Assembly (NCBI RefSeq): GCF_964275005.1
Contig: NC_092692.1
Span: 10,769,643 to 10,833,642 of the forward strand
DNA length: 64,000 nucleotides
Origin: Diadema setosum
Taxonomy: Eukaryota > Echinodermata > Echinoidea > Diadematoida > Diadematidae
Reading direction: 5' to 3'
The stretch's first letter is position 1; every line of letters begins with the position of its first letter. A program made the position numbers and the translations under genes. Under the pieces are notes generated by a model. The model was not told where the DNA came from and did not search any database. It worked only from the letters and a program-made list of their open reading frames with translations. Below are positions 33,291 through 45,575 of this stretch, piece by piece.

Positions 33291-35559
33291 CATGCATTTG
33301 GATTTCAGGGCCCCTTTAATCTTTTTCTCGTACTGTGTCGGTCGATTGCATGACGTCCCGTCGACGAAAGATTGCGTTTTCCGAATATTTGTATTCCTTG
33401 AGCCCTTCAGAATTGTTTGAAAATACTGTACATGTACACAGGTACACACTATGTGTACTAGCACAATGGCAGGATCGTACTTGTGAACATTCTAGAAAAA
33501 GAAAACAGTAGATGCCTCTCATTACAAGTACAGTAATAAATTGGACTGCTATAATTCTATTTATACATTGTATCTGTAATGAGAATAACAATGATAACTG
33601 CAATAAAGATAACTAACTTATTATAAACTAATCAGGGGGCCTTATATACAAACTAACTAATTAACTAGGTAACTAACTAAATCAATCAATGATGAGGAAT
33701 AACAATGATGATGATTATGATGATAATACTAATAATAATTTTTGTGTGTGTTCAACATTCTTTATTATGTCTTTAAACATTGTACCATTCAGAGCGTATA
33801 GGTTGTCACCTAAAATAAGAAGAGACGCATTCGTCACGACACAGACTAATTCAAAGTGTCACAGTTTGAGTGATGTTTAAAAATATTTTCTGAATTTATC
33901 TCGAATCAAAATCTTTTGTATTTGTCTCTCAGACAATCATTTCTATTAGCTAACCAAATTCTCTCATTCTTCTGTTTTTCTTCCTTATAATATATATCTC
34001 TCTCTCCCTTGATGTTCAATCTTCGCCTGCTCCCTTCTGCTTTGTTACGTGACCCACACTCCTGCGCATGACACTCTCACTCATTTCTCTGTATCTTCTC
34101 TTTCGCCACTCCTTGTTCTTGAGCTCAGCTCCCTCCGCGCTCCCCCCTCCCCCGCTGCGGAGTGAAATGAAATTTGCAAGGGGACTCCAATAACAGGACA
34201 GACGTTCTGCCTTTAATGGTTTGGACGCTGAATCAAGTTTGATCCTCCTCAAGGTTAGAAAGGATATTAAGAGGCGGCGACGACGAATGATTCCAAATTA
34301 TTAATAGACCTCTCTTAAGCGATGATGCTCAAGATTTGGTAATATCGATGAAATGAACATTGACCCTATCTTAGCAATATTGCTATAATATTACAAATAA
34401 TTAGCAGACGATGACAGTGAGCGTCTTCGAACCTCAACCGCTCAAGGTAGCTCTAAGAGGCGGCTTTTTGGGTTGGGGGAAAACGATCAAGATAGAAATG
34501 TGACGCTCGATGTCTTTTTGTTGCTTTTATCAATTAAAAAAAACCCTGTTATTACAGATATTTTAGAGACGATGACAGTAAATACCTTCGAACCTCAAAA
34601 TCACTGTATATGTGTAGGGGGTGATTCGTATCGTGACTGATGGGAATAATCCATCGAGTGAATTATTAATTGTTACCTCCGACATCTTTATCTCAAATAT
34701 TTTTTATCTCTTCTTTGATGTTGATTATCCTATTTTTACTGTTCTGGCACCATGACAAAGTTCTATTCCTTTAAATTCGCCATTTAAACTCAAAGTATTT
34801 TCCTGATATATTAAATTCTCCAAAAACTTCAATGAGGTAAAAAAGTCCTGTCCATTTTAGAGACATACGATGTACACGAACAAGCATCTTTTCTTTTTCC
34901 TCTATATCTCCCAAATGACAGTAATGTATCACCGTCCTTTAAAGCGTTAAAACGAAATGAATCCAGCCAAAAATTGTGAAAGTGTAGCTGTAATGCTGTT
35001 CTGTTTTGTTTTTATTCGAGGCTTGAGAATCATTGAGGGTATTCCGTTGCAAGTATATATCACGCTTGAAAATTAAAGTTGTGAAAAAAATTCTTTCTCA
35101 AACTAAAAAGAGAATAAAAGCAACCAAACAGAAGAATGGAAACGACAAAGCATGGAGTTTAATGAGCGGCAAATCCTTATAAAGCACGTACCTTGTTCAG
35201 CGTGATTAATGTGACGATGGAGATGGATTAAAGTCATAAAGTCGCTCTCCTCTCGGAACATCTGTCCACCGGTCGGCGGGACCAGGATTGGGAGGGTAAA
35301 ATTGTATATATACAAGGTATCCTGAGCAACGTGCTACAGACTCATCCTTAGCAGCATCATCATAGACCCACCTTCCACGTTTTCTTTTGGTCTCACAATC
35401 GACACAGGTCTTCCACCAATTTAGCAGGTAAGAATCTCCGAGCGAAAGTTGAATGTGTTCATGAATTTTGTTTGCTCTGACATGTCTGATGTATATTTTA
35501 ATGTCGTGCAAGAGGTGTATCAATCTCTTGAAGGTATAGACGCTTGTTGCCATGTGGCA

Positions 35560-35792
35560 GGTTGCCGTTATAGCTAAGTGGATACGACCATGGACTCTAA
35601 ATCATGAGATCACTGGTTCGAGACTCCTTTGGCAACAGTGGTTGTGTCTTCAAGGGAGCAGGCACTCTATCCCCATTTCATTCCTGGTCCTCAGGAGGCC
35701 AGGGGACTTACAGTTGTCGGCACTGTGGAAACTTGCTCGTAAGAATCCAAATGTTTCCTTTGTGGCCACTTTAAATAAATCCAGACAAAGAA
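35560..35792 (+). mobile_element. tRNA-derived SINE
   Basis: The head is tRNA-like: an A-box-like TAGCTAAGTGGATA (35571-35584) and a B-box-like GGTTCGAGACTCC (35612-35624), with tRNA-like spacing between. A non-tRNA body follows, to about 35792. It lies between unrelated sequences, consistent with a retroposed SINE rather than a working tRNA gene, since no acceptor stem closes. Confidence 0.7.
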
Positions 35793-36146
35793 GCTAAAAA
35801 CGTGAATCAAGATAAACATGCAATCTATACTTCCAATCGAGAATCCCGACCGTAAAGCCTACAGATGGTATATCCTCTTCCATCGAAAATGTCAACACAG
35901 TAGCAATACCATATAGATTGAAAAGTTTATTTTTGCCAAATGTTACTTTCTCATAATTGCCTAGACAACAAAAATAAGTGCTTTGTTTTGTTTTTAGAAT
36001 CAATGTTTCCTTCATATACATGTACAATTCGTATCGGATGGAGTAACAAGAATATTAATTTACAGCGATCAAAGTTCGACAGGGAACTCATGCGTAGGAA
36101 CATCTGAAAGAGACCGTTACTATAGTATCAAAATTGGTGGATGTTT

Positions 36147-36340
36147 CTTTTCAAAAAGCCTGTAGCAACGAACCATCTCATTCACTTGCTCCCTCCAATT
36201 CTAGTTTCTTCGGCAGGATTTTACTTGACGTTCATCAGTTGTTGCTATACAGGGCGAACCTCAGGCAAGCTTTATAGTTGTTCTGCACAATCTTGTGTAA
36301 ATAAAGCATGCACAAAATTTCAATACATTACAAAAAAAAA
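36147..36340 (+). repeat. dispersed repeat, uninterrupted copy
   Basis: Counterpart of the 32240-32930 repeat in the opposite orientation, followed by an A-rich tail (36331-36340). Confidence 0.55.
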
Positions 36341-36579
36341 AGTTATATTCTAGTATGCGAGCCATATGAAAATAGATGTGTATCAGTATGTGACTTGGGT
36401 TTTCCGATTTACAAAACTCTCTATAATTTTATAGAAAATTTTACCGGAACGGCTGGTGAGCAGATTGTAAGCCGCATAACATACCCAGCAAATTTGCCTC
36501 TACGTGAACTGTTACTGATAGTCTCTACCTTTCCAAAATTTTAAACAAAATTAGGTAAATTAGGTAAACTTGACATTAA

Positions 36580-37362
36580 TTTCATCTCTTTTTCCGGCAT
36601 GTCAATTAGTGTGTCCCAAACCTGTCGCAACCTGGGTGTAATGCTAGATTGTAATATGACTATGTCTCATCAAGTTTTTAGCATTTGTAGATCGTAAGAT
36701 ACCAACTTCGTAATATCGGCTTCATTAGAAAATATTTGAACGGCTCTTCTATCGAAAAATTAGTCCATGCCTTGATATCTTCTAAGCTCGATTTTGGAAA
36801 CTCTGTCTTATTTAATTTACCACAAACTCAGCTCTCCATGCTACAGAGGCTTCAAAATGCAGCAGCACGCATCATCACACTATCCAAGAAGCACACTCAC
36901 ATCACCCCTATTTTGAGATCACTTCATTGGTTACCAGTCAAAGATCGCATTATTTTTAAGATTTTACTTTTGACTTTTCATTGCATTCAGGGCGCTGCTC
37001 CTCAGTATAACATTGACTTACTCCATAATTACATCCCTGTTAGATCTTTACGCTCATCCAACTCCGGTTCTCTGATAATTCTAAGATTCACTACAATATG
37101 GGGCACACGTGCCTTTGGCCATGCTGCTCCCACCTTATGGAATAACTTACCTTCAGCCGTAAGAAATTGTTCTTCATCAGACTCCTTTAAAAGCAGTCTA
37201 AAAACTCACTTGTTTAAAGCCTCAATTTGACTACTTATTACATGTACTTGATATTTGTATGTCCTCTATCTCCTTCACTTTCTCTTCCTTCCGCGCCTAG
37301 AGCACTCTGCAGAGTGGATTTGGCGCTATATAAATCATATCAATTATTATTATTATTATTAA
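36580..37362 (+). pseudogene. 5'-truncated LINE 3' end (CR1/L2-like)
   Basis: The translation SVSQTCRNLGVMLDCNMTMS with a stop and frame change near 36690, then 36736-37230 gives LQRLQNAAARIITLSKKHTH, LRSLHWLPVKDRIIFKILLL, AAPTLWNNLPSAVRN and SFKSSLKTHLFKASI, the usual C-terminal region of CR1/L2/Daphne-type ORF2. It ends GGCGCTATATAAAT followed by a TTATTATTATT tail, a known 3'-end style of these LINEs. Confidence 0.85.
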
Positions 37363-37574
37363 TTGTTTTCAGTTCATTTGATATAGTGCAGTCGATACTG
37401 TAATTGACTAATTAGATGTAGAATCATGGAGGTGTGCTTTCAGCAAAGTGTCTTTGAGCTGGCTTGTGCAACCTAGAAATGGATAATGATGACTATCAAC
37501 CAACATGACAAATCAAGTAATGGATAATTTAAACCCTAGTGTATGACTGATACCAACTTACTGTGAAGTTATAC

Positions 37575-37957
37575 ATCTTAAGGGTACTGTATACCATTGG
37601 GAGCAGTGACTTCAAACATGCTTGAGATCTCACATTATTGATGCATATGTATAGGTCAGTTGTATCACACACACACAAAATAATACTCTTACCATGCAAA
37701 CATTTCGCAATAAAGTCTTAAATATAAGGAGATATCACTATTTTTCTCTTTAAACCATAACTGTAGACGGTTTAGTGTAAAAACATTTTTATTATAACTA
37801 TTGTTCACATTTTGTATATTCAACAATACATAACATGTATACTCTTTTAATTTTTTACATTGGTAATTACAATCCCTAACGCACATTTCAGAACTATTTT
37901 GAATCACTAAAGCTGGGTTTTTGTTTCATCTGCAAATGGTAAATTATGCCTTTGATA
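37575..37957. mobile_element. ~380-bp MITE-like repeat, copy 1
   Basis: Starts GGGTACTGTATACCATTGGG and ends CTGCAAATGGTAAATTATGC; the ends are imperfect inverted repeats around TACCATT. Copies occur at 38600-38935 and 53262-53622. It lies immediately 5' of the peptide gene. Confidence 0.65.
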
Positions 37958-38057
37958 TCACATATTTTAATCTCTTAAAAAAATGTTCGTGATGTTTCTC
38001 ATCTTGTACTTTGATAAAAAGTCCTCTCCTTTTCTTGTCGACGCTTTCGACCACAGA

Positions 38058-38190
38058 ATGAAGGTCTTCGTCTTTGCCATCGCTGTCGCCGTGCTGGTCG
38101 CTTCCGTGGCCGCCACACCCGAAGAGCTTGACGATCTGGAGCAGGCTGTGTACGGCTCGGAGCCGATGGTGAAGAGAGGTCGATTTGCCT
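38058..38190 (+). CDS. exon 1 of the peptide gene: signal peptide, propiece, KR site
   Basis: Codes residues 1-44 and one base. GC content and codon choice rise sharply against the flanks (GTC, GCC, GTG, CTG), as expected for true coding sequence. It lies just after one copy of the 37570-37955 repeat. Confidence 0.65.
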
Positions 38191-39085
38191 GTGAGTTCTA
38201 GACTATTTTGTTTTATTTCAGTCATGAAGTTTGTAAGTTATTTGTTTGTAAAAAAAGAAAAAAGTTATTTATTTCTTAGATGTCGTCAAATGGAACAACA
38301 GTCTGCCTTTTCTACGAATACTTTTATGATTTGTAACCGGTTTTCTTAGCTATTATGTAATTGTATGTAAAGTGCACTCTCGTTATATAACGAACACGGT
38401 TATATTGAAATTCCGGTTACAACGAAGAGAGATAAAAATTCAGGCCCTAACATTATCCGCTCTGTGTTTGTTTTTACTGTTTGTTTGGTTATTACGAAAT
38501 TTCGATATAACTAAAGAAAAACTGCCGGTCCCGAAGAATTCTTAATAACGGGAGTCTACTGTTTATGGGAAGACAGTAACGAGGCAGGTCCATTGTATAA
38601 AAAAAGCCACTATTTACCATTGGGACCAGTAATTCAAAAATGTTCGGGTCATCACATTTTGATGCGTATTGTGTAGGTCAGTTGTATCATAAAACATCCT
38701 ATCATACGCAAATTTCGCAATAAAGCCTAAAATATAAGGAGATATCACTACTTTTCTAAATAAACCGTAATTGTATAGGTTTATTCTAGGAACAATTTCA
38801 ATAAAACTATCGTTCACATTTTGTATATTTACAATACTTAACATTGATTATACTGATAAATATTTTACATTGGTTATTTCTATCCGTAACTTACACATTT
38901 TAGAACTATATCCAGTGTTAAACCTGTCAGTTATCTTTCAATATGCCTCCACTTGCCTTTCTCATACAGTCTGCACCGGACTCCACGGTGAAAATTGCAT
39001 CTGTGACCGTCGCTACAGGCGAAAGGACAACAGGAGATACCTCAGTTGCCGCGCCTCAGGTCTCGGTGAAATCGAAAACATCTAA
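38058..39085 (+). CDS. secreted cationic 4-Cys peptide precursor (82 aa), candidate antimicrobial peptide
   Basis: Exons 38058-38190 and 38970-39085 join with a strong donor GCCT|GTGAGT and acceptor CTCATACAG in phase 1. Residues 1-19 (MKVFVFAIAVAVLVASVAA) are a clear signal peptide, 20-38 are an acidic propiece (PEELDDLEQ), and KR at 39-40 is a furin-like processing site. The predicted mature region (41-82) has cysteines at 46, 54, 56 and 71 (spacing C-x7-C-x1-C-x14-C) and the basic stretch CDRRYRRKDNRRYLSCR; net charge is about +4. This layout is typical of antimicrobial peptide precursors, but I recognise no named family. Before the ATG a pyrimidine tract and CCACAG could be an acceptor; alternatively GATAAAAAG at 38014-38022 is TATA-like. 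A third exon with a poly(A) signal follows. Exon 2 is also open in another frame that continues into exon 3, so the coding frame needs transcript proof. Confidence 0.6.
38370..38561. mobile_element. pogo-like MITE, copy 2, in intron 1 of the peptide gene
   Basis: Matches the reverse complement of 23460-23645 (AACACGGTTATATTGAAATT, GAAAAACTGCCGGTCCCGA). Both ends are worn (AAGTGCACTC, GAGTCTACTG). Confidence 0.75.
38600..38935. mobile_element. ~340-bp MITE-like repeat, copy 2, in intron 1 of the peptide gene
   Basis: Shares TTTACCATTGGGACCAGT, CGCAATAAAGCCTAAAATAT, AAGGAGATATCAC and TTCACATTTTGTATATT with copies 1 and 3. It ends about 35 bases before exon 2, missing the usual right end. Confidence 0.65.
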
Positions 39086-39087
39086 GC
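38970..39087 (+). CDS. exon 2 of the peptide gene: cysteine region, TAA two bases before donor
   Basis: In the frame joined to exon 1 it codes F-CTGLHGENCIC to GEIENI and stops with TAA at 39083-39085, just two bases before the donor GC|GTAAGT. It is also fully open in the frame starting TCT-GCA (SAPDSTVKIASVTVATGER). It begins directly after a repeat copy at 38600-38935. Confidence 0.6.
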
Positions 39088-39647
39088 GTAAGTTTTTTGA
39101 ATAAAATACGGTATGATTCGTATTGTACATGAAGACGGCAAGACACGAAGAGAAAGAGAGCATGATAGGAGGTCGAAGAAAGAGTAAGGCGGATTCTTGC
39201 TTTGCAAGAGTTTCTCAGCACTCGACATACACAAACAAGTTCAATGAAATACACGTATCCTAAATCTGTCAATACCACGAGGCCTATGCCCAACAGACAA
39301 GAGACAATACCTGCACAACATGCAGTTCTCCACAATTTTGAATGATATATGTTACCATCAGGAATTTTGTTTTCACTACACAGTTACTGACTGGCATAAA
39401 AGGCGCAAAAGATGCGTTTTGAAAGGTGATCCATCATTATTCTTGCACACTTCCTTGTTACACCCTCGTTGAAAGTTATCTGCATCTTACCTTTGTTTTG
39501 TTTTTTTTTTTTTTTTGGACATCTTTGCGTTGTATAAGACGATTAATCAGAAATGATAACGATACTCCGAGACAACGTCGCAATCATGCAATTTTAAGTA
39601 TCGAAAGAAAATGTCATTTATGGTATACCTTCATTTCCCTTTTCTAG

Positions 39648-39930
39648 AACACGCGAATGTGAAAATCAAGGGTCTGGTCAACATGGATACTAACACTACG
39701 CCCTCTGTAGTCTTCCGTGTCGCCAACGATGCTCATTTCCCCCGAGGTGTGACGAGAATCTCCAGCTTATGATAATAATCCTACGCAAATTACCCTGACG
39801 TTCGCAGCCGTGCTCCTTGTCGGACTATCATTGACTGTTATCAGTATGTTTCCCCGAAACCAAGTGTACGTTCGTTATGAATGAACCCAGTTTGCCAAAA
39901 GCACAATGTCAAATAAACTATATTGATTGT
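39648..39930 (+). other. exon 3 of the peptide gene: 3'UTR or alternative coding end
   Basis: The acceptor is CCTTTTCTAG. If exon 2 uses the 4-Cys frame this is 3'UTR. If exon 2 is read in its other frame, the junction (C|AA) leads into a 40-codon open stretch (HANVKIKGLVNMDTNTTPSV, then on to RISSL and TGA at 39770-39772). AATAAA at 39912-39917 is a likely poly(A) signal. Confidence 0.5.
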
Positions 39931-40013
39931 ATAACAAAGTATGACTTTTACAGTTTATTCGAGTTATCAATGTTGATATATATAGCATATATGTATATAT
40001 ATATGAATATATA

Positions 40014-40250
40014 TGAAGAGTTTGTTCGCAAAAAGTCCATATTTGCCGAATGGAGATATTTGCGATTAAAGGTCCAGAAAAATAAAGAGAATAATAAGAA
40101 AATTTTTGCTTCTTTTGCCATAAGTTCAAAAATGTAACTTATTATGTAGTGACCAATATATCATTTAAAAGGTATTATTTTGTACTTTATGACAGAGACC
40201 GTACTTCAAAATCTTCAAAAATGGATTTATCGGTTTTTGCGAACAAACTC

Positions 40251-40254
<4 letters not shown>
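40014..40254. mobile_element. 241-bp MITE with 21-bp perfect inverted ends
   Basis: TGAAGAGTTTGTTCGCAAAA(A) at 40014-40034 is mirrored exactly at 40234-40254. Both sides are TA-rich, consistent with a TA target. It lies just downstream of the peptide gene's poly(A) signal. Confidence 0.8.

Positions 40255-40341
<87 letters not shown>
40253..40341. repeat. (TA)n(TG)n microsatellite
   Basis: About 24 TA units then about 19 TG units, directly at the right end of the MITE. Confidence 0.95.
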
Positions 40342-40343
<2 letters not shown>

Positions 40344-40914
40344 GGTGGCGTGTAAAAAGAAAGTCATTCATTATTCGTTAAGTTCACCAGTAGTAATTAT
40401 TACAGAACCATTCAAAATCACACATTACGATATAAACAGCCAAGCATAAGAACGCTGCTATTTGTATAACATGAAAACATGTTATACCTAAGCATACCTT
40501 ATAGTTCCACAGGACCGATGACACTAGTCCTCCCTGGTGTCACATCACACAGGTAAACACTCACAGTACACAAGAACGATAGTACGGACTGCTGGCATCA
40601 TGGGTAAATTCATGATAGATATCACAAAGAAGGAAAGAGGTGCTCGGGCGCACGCTGTTTTTTTTTTTTTTTTTTTTCATCGCCTCAGATTTGTGTTGTC
40701 AACGAAAGTCAGATAAACTACGTAACATCACACAATTTATTTCACACTATCACTTTGAACATGCAGAATACAAGTACATGTATTTGGACATATACACTCA
40801 GAGGGTAGCATAGAACAAAGTCATGATGGTCATTGATGTTCAGTCTCTTTTCCTAAAGGATGATATAATATACATTATACATTACAATATATTATACATG
40901 TACTACGGAACAGG

Positions 40915-42200
40915 GACGTCTATCAGTTTTCACGATGGGGGGGGGGGGGGGGGGGCAAAAACTCGGAGTTGGAAGATCTATGCGAGGAAGCGGTCCAAAG
41001 TGACCGAGCAGGGGGAGGGTGTGGGAGTGGGGGGAATTCCCCTCTCACACGAAGGAGATTTTGAAATTCAGCGATCAGCCATGCACGCTTTGGGTGATTT
41101 TTATTTTTTTTTTAATAAAAAAAGTAAGAACATGAATTTTCACAGATATGTGAATTTCAAAATCAGTATCTCAGCTTTTGTTCCGCGTGTGCGACATCAC
41201 CGTGCACTGTATAGAAGTCGACGGGGGGGGGGGGGGGGGGCGGGGTTGGGGGGTTGGGGAGGGTGTGAGAGAGGGTAGCCCCCTCCACCACGACGGAGCT
41301 TTTGCAGTTTTAGAATAATGAATTGGAACGATCTGATGCACAATTTTGCGGAATATTCGGAAAATTGTCAATTCCCATGGTGTGCCAGGTCTAAATCTAA
41401 GGATAGGAAACGAGCGGGGAAGGGTAAGTTCAAAGAGGATGAGGGAACTTTTTAATATATTGGAAATGAAGTGACACACCTGATGCACACTTTTTGATGA
41501 AATATCTTAAAATTCGTCAATCTCCAAAGTGTAATGAGTACACATATATGGAAGAAAACCTAACGGCGGAGGGTGTGGGACACGTATCCCCTCCGACGCG
41601 AGGGAGATTATGCATTTTCAGAATTGAAATTAAACTATTTGTGTGAAATATTTGGACATCTCACTATCAAAAACAAAAACAAAAACATTCCTTTTGGAAA
41701 TTATGGGGGGGGGGGGCAAAAATTTTTGCCCCCTTACCCTAACCCTCCAGGATCGACGCCCCTGCATAAGAGGGAGCTTTTGCATTTTTTCGAATTCAAA
41801 TGAAAATCTCTCGTGAACAGAATTTTGATAGAATTTGGGGACAATTTTCAGAATTGAAATTAAACTATTTGTGTGAAATATTTGGACATCTCACTATCAA
41901 AAACAAAAACAAAAACAAAAACATTCCTTTTGGAAATTATGGGGGGGGGGGGGGGGCAAAAATTTTTGCCCCCTTACTCTAACCCTCCAGGATCGACGCC
42001 CCTGCATAGGAGGGAGCTTTTGCATTTTTTCGAATTCAAATGAAAATCTCTCGTGAACAGAATTTTGATGGAATTTGGGGAATTGCCAATCCTAAAACTG
42101 TGCAAAATCTATGGAGGAAAACCAAGAGGGGAAACGGTTAATTGACAGACAATATCCCCTCCCACCCAACGGAACTTTTTATTTTCTTTTTCAAGTTTTT
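40915..42200 (+). repeat. poly-G dispersed repeat array
   Basis: Repeated blocks of GGGAGGGTGTGGGA, CCCTC-ACGAGGGAG, ATTTTGCATTTTCAGAATT and a G run (40937-40956, 41223-41240, 41705-41716, 41941-41956). A clean tandem duplication of 230-234 bp is at 41612-42075. It interrupts duplicated block B. Confidence 0.75.
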
Positions 42201-42421
42201 CTTTTTATTCTTTTACTGAAGTGACAGATCTAGTGCACATTTTGAGTGAAATATTTGGACAATTTTCTATCAAAAAATCAAACAAACAAGAAAATGTTCC
42301 GACATCTCGGGAATTACGGGGGCAAAATGTGTGTGGATCATGTTGTTTGATTACCAGCATCTTGCTCCACTTTAGGCATTAAGGCTACTGTGGTGTGGTA
42401 CCAGGTAGGCACTCCAGACTC

Positions 42422-42461
42422 CTCAACTCCTTCTCCCAATCTTCTGGGAGAAGGAGTTGAG
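42422..42461. repeat. perfect 17-bp hairpin
   Basis: CTCAACTCCTTCTCCCA and its complement TGGGAGAAGGAGTTGAG are separated by six bases, followed by a second direct copy of TTGGGAGAAGGAGTTGAG. Confidence 0.85.
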
Positions 42462-45321
42462 TTGGGAGAAGGAGTTGAGTCTGTCTCCTTTCATTATGCC
42501 TTTTTTCCCCCTCCATGTTATCTCCTTTGTGACATATCGTCCCAACTCGTAACATATTCATCTTCACCTATCGCTTTCCCCTTCGGACACCTCGGAAGGG
42601 TAAAGGATACCTTGCAAATCCGCCAAATTTGCAAACAACAGTTACTTTCAATCGCTGGCCTACTTGTTTGCGACTATCTGGCTTCTTCGTTCTGTTGTAC
42701 TTGAATACCGGAACGAAACATGGTACTTCTTCGCTGAACATGGTGTACTACAGATCAGTCCAATTATTGCACAGTTCATGCATCAGTCTTGTTGGTTTTA
42801 TTTTCTTCCACTTCTGTGGGGAAAGCGAGATTTACTGGGAAACTTCCCAGTGTATGCTCTATTATCTGTGATTGAAGTACATGTACCATCTTCTTGACTG
42901 GGACATCATCAAACAATTAACCATTACTTTCTCCGAGAGTGCAATAATTATGTTACGAATGGCATGACAATGCATTGGAAAAGAAAGAAAGAAATACGTG
43001 TTAGATATGTACATGATACAAGTTAAACATAGATAGACGTTGCTCTTTGAAATCGTTGGGAAATGCAAACCAGTCAATATGAAATGCTATGACGTAGAAA
43101 TAACAATATTATTTTGTTGCCGTCGTGTTCACATTTATTTTTTTGTTTTTATTATTTTTTACACGAGGAAGTTCTATACACACTATGCGACCAAAAAGTA
43201 TTAAAAACAAACAAACAAACAAACAAGCAAACAAATGCTGTATAGGGAAAATAGAAAGAACTGTGACTTCTGATTGGCCAGACAGCAAACCTTACGGACA
43301 CATGCAATGGAATGGTATAAACATTTCTTGTTAGCGCCTAGTCTATCAATGTACAATCTACAAACAGACCTTATTTTTCCTGTTCTACTTGATTACCAAA
43401 CTTGCGTTCGAATCTGAACACCCCCTGACTGTATTTAGAAGCGTGTTTCTAAAGCCTAATTTCCACAATTGCATCCAAAACAAACATCCAAACTCCGAAA
43501 ATACATAATTTGTTCTGAACAAAAAAGAACAAAAAAAAAAAAGGAAATTCAGCTGAAAGGAACTAAATGCTATTGATAGGGACCTCGTCTTTTGCTATGA
43601 AAAAAAAAAAAAACCAACCCAGACATGTTAAAGTCATACCTCAACAAAATGACCCTTCCCCCTTAGTTGTAGTTTTCCATAATGCCTGCACTTTATTTTC
43701 ATTTTCAGATTCAAATTTCAGCCCATGAGAAATAATCAAAACCTACAGACACAAACAATGCAAAAGACAAGACATGACAGCACTAAACATGAGAAAACTA
43801 AACGATGCAATATTCTATTCAATTTTGATCCTGTTTTGTTTTCATAGTTGAATTCATATACGGCGGTACAAGAATCCCGACACTGAAGCTCTGTGAAATT
43901 GAAATTGTAGTGACAGAGTTGTGCAGGTTGATACAAAAAAAATAGATAAATAAGTAAAAACCTCGTTAATTTAATGACATGATTCTGACATGAATTATCT
44001 CTGTTTGAAACTACTGTGCTGCCAAAACTTTTTCATTAAGCTGTGGTGAATTATTGGTAAATCTTAATCATAATCATCATTATCATTATCATCAATTCCA
44101 TTGATTGTTTCACGATTCAAAGGAAGTTAGACATTCTCCCGTAGAAAAAATGAAGGTTTTTTTTTTTCCTTCCTTAAACTAAGATTTCCGTACGCATCTG
44201 TCTTTTGTAACTGTCGCAGCAGTATTACCTGCCGCCACATCGTGTTGATGCCGCACTATTTAGCGCAAAAGAATTATAAGCAAACGGTCTGCCGTGAAAA
44301 TCTACAACCATCCCAAGAGTAGTTTGTCGGTTTGGTAATAGTCTATTATATTACAATTCTTTACTCACAAGTGCACTTAGAACATTGAAAGTCCTTTATG
44401 AATGATGAATTATTTTGATCCACGTGCAACAATGTAGGACCTACAGTCAGTAAGTACTGCCAAAATAAGAATGATGGCACACTAAACATTCTAAGATCAT
44501 ACGCGCTACGTAGTGTTGACATAACCCCTGTCAGTCAGGGAAACTCTCGATTTCCCGGGAGCCTGTGATGGTACTGCGTAGGATTCCCACAATGAAACAA
44601 GCAGCAACTGAGTTGGACGTGATCTTATAATCTACATGGACAATGACTCACAGTCGTCATTAAGAACGATCTGTTGTTACTTTTTCAATGAATACTTATT
44701 ATCAGGTATATTATGGCACCACTCTCTTTGATGCTCATTACTTTTTACTATCTTATGGTTTTTTGTGGTTGTTGAAATGAACACATCCTGAAATCTTTGA
44801 AGAAAGGTAGTTACTACTCTGTTATTAGGGAATAAACTAAATGTTGTAGGTGCCCTCTCATTGCGATAGTTTCGCCTGCTATAGACTCCCAAAGGACAGG
44901 AGAAACAGCTACAGTGAGGTACCATTCACAATGACGTAACAGTCAACCAAACGCTTATGTGGTTTGATCCAAGAAACAGCGGAAACCACACCAGAAGTGG
45001 CATTTTCAACGTTCAACCTTCGTGCGGAGTTCGAAAGATTTCGGTGATCCGGTTTCCCCTTTGGTAGTGCCATAAGCAGCATTGGATCAACATTACCACA
45101 TTGCGTGTACTTTAATAATAATCATTATGAAGCTTGCTCTGTCATGCACAATTTCTGACATTGTCTGACTAGCATCCGAGTGTCCGAGTGTACTATTACC
45201 TCTCATGCACTTCTATTCCAGCCAACCCGAAGGTTGATATGAGATATAACTGCATTAGACATGTCAGGCATTGAGAAAAAAAAAATGCACGACTGCATTT
45301 CCGGCCATTCGAGAGGACATC

Positions 45322-45575
45322 TCATAGAATCGTGCATTTGCTGCTGGCCTCCTTGTTTTTCATAACACGGTCGCCGACGACCAGGCACTGTCGCAGTGCC
45401 TCCAGCGCGTCGATGTGTTTCTTGTCGTCGAAGAAGTGCGACTCGATGGTGTAGTTCTCGATCTCGAACAGGTAGTTGATGCCCATCTCCTGTAGCCCGA
45501 CGCGGAACGTCGACACGACATCCCTTCTGACATGTGGATTACGGCAGTTTGTGATGATCACGATTGGGGGTTCTC
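45322..45575 (-). CDS. copy B exon 4
   Basis: It codes EPPIVIITNCRNPHV to the end KCTIL, with acceptor TTTACTAG. The length is 254 nt, as in the other copies. Confidence 0.85.

Noticed and set aside
34016-34252. 78-codon minus-strand frame with GGGGSAEGAELKN
   Set aside because: No recognised domain, and the glycine run comes from a CCCCTCCCCC tract.
35206-35553. 115-codon minus-strand open frame with CVDC and KRKR
   Set aside because: Composition is somewhat coding-like, but I recognise no domain and no matching exon borders.
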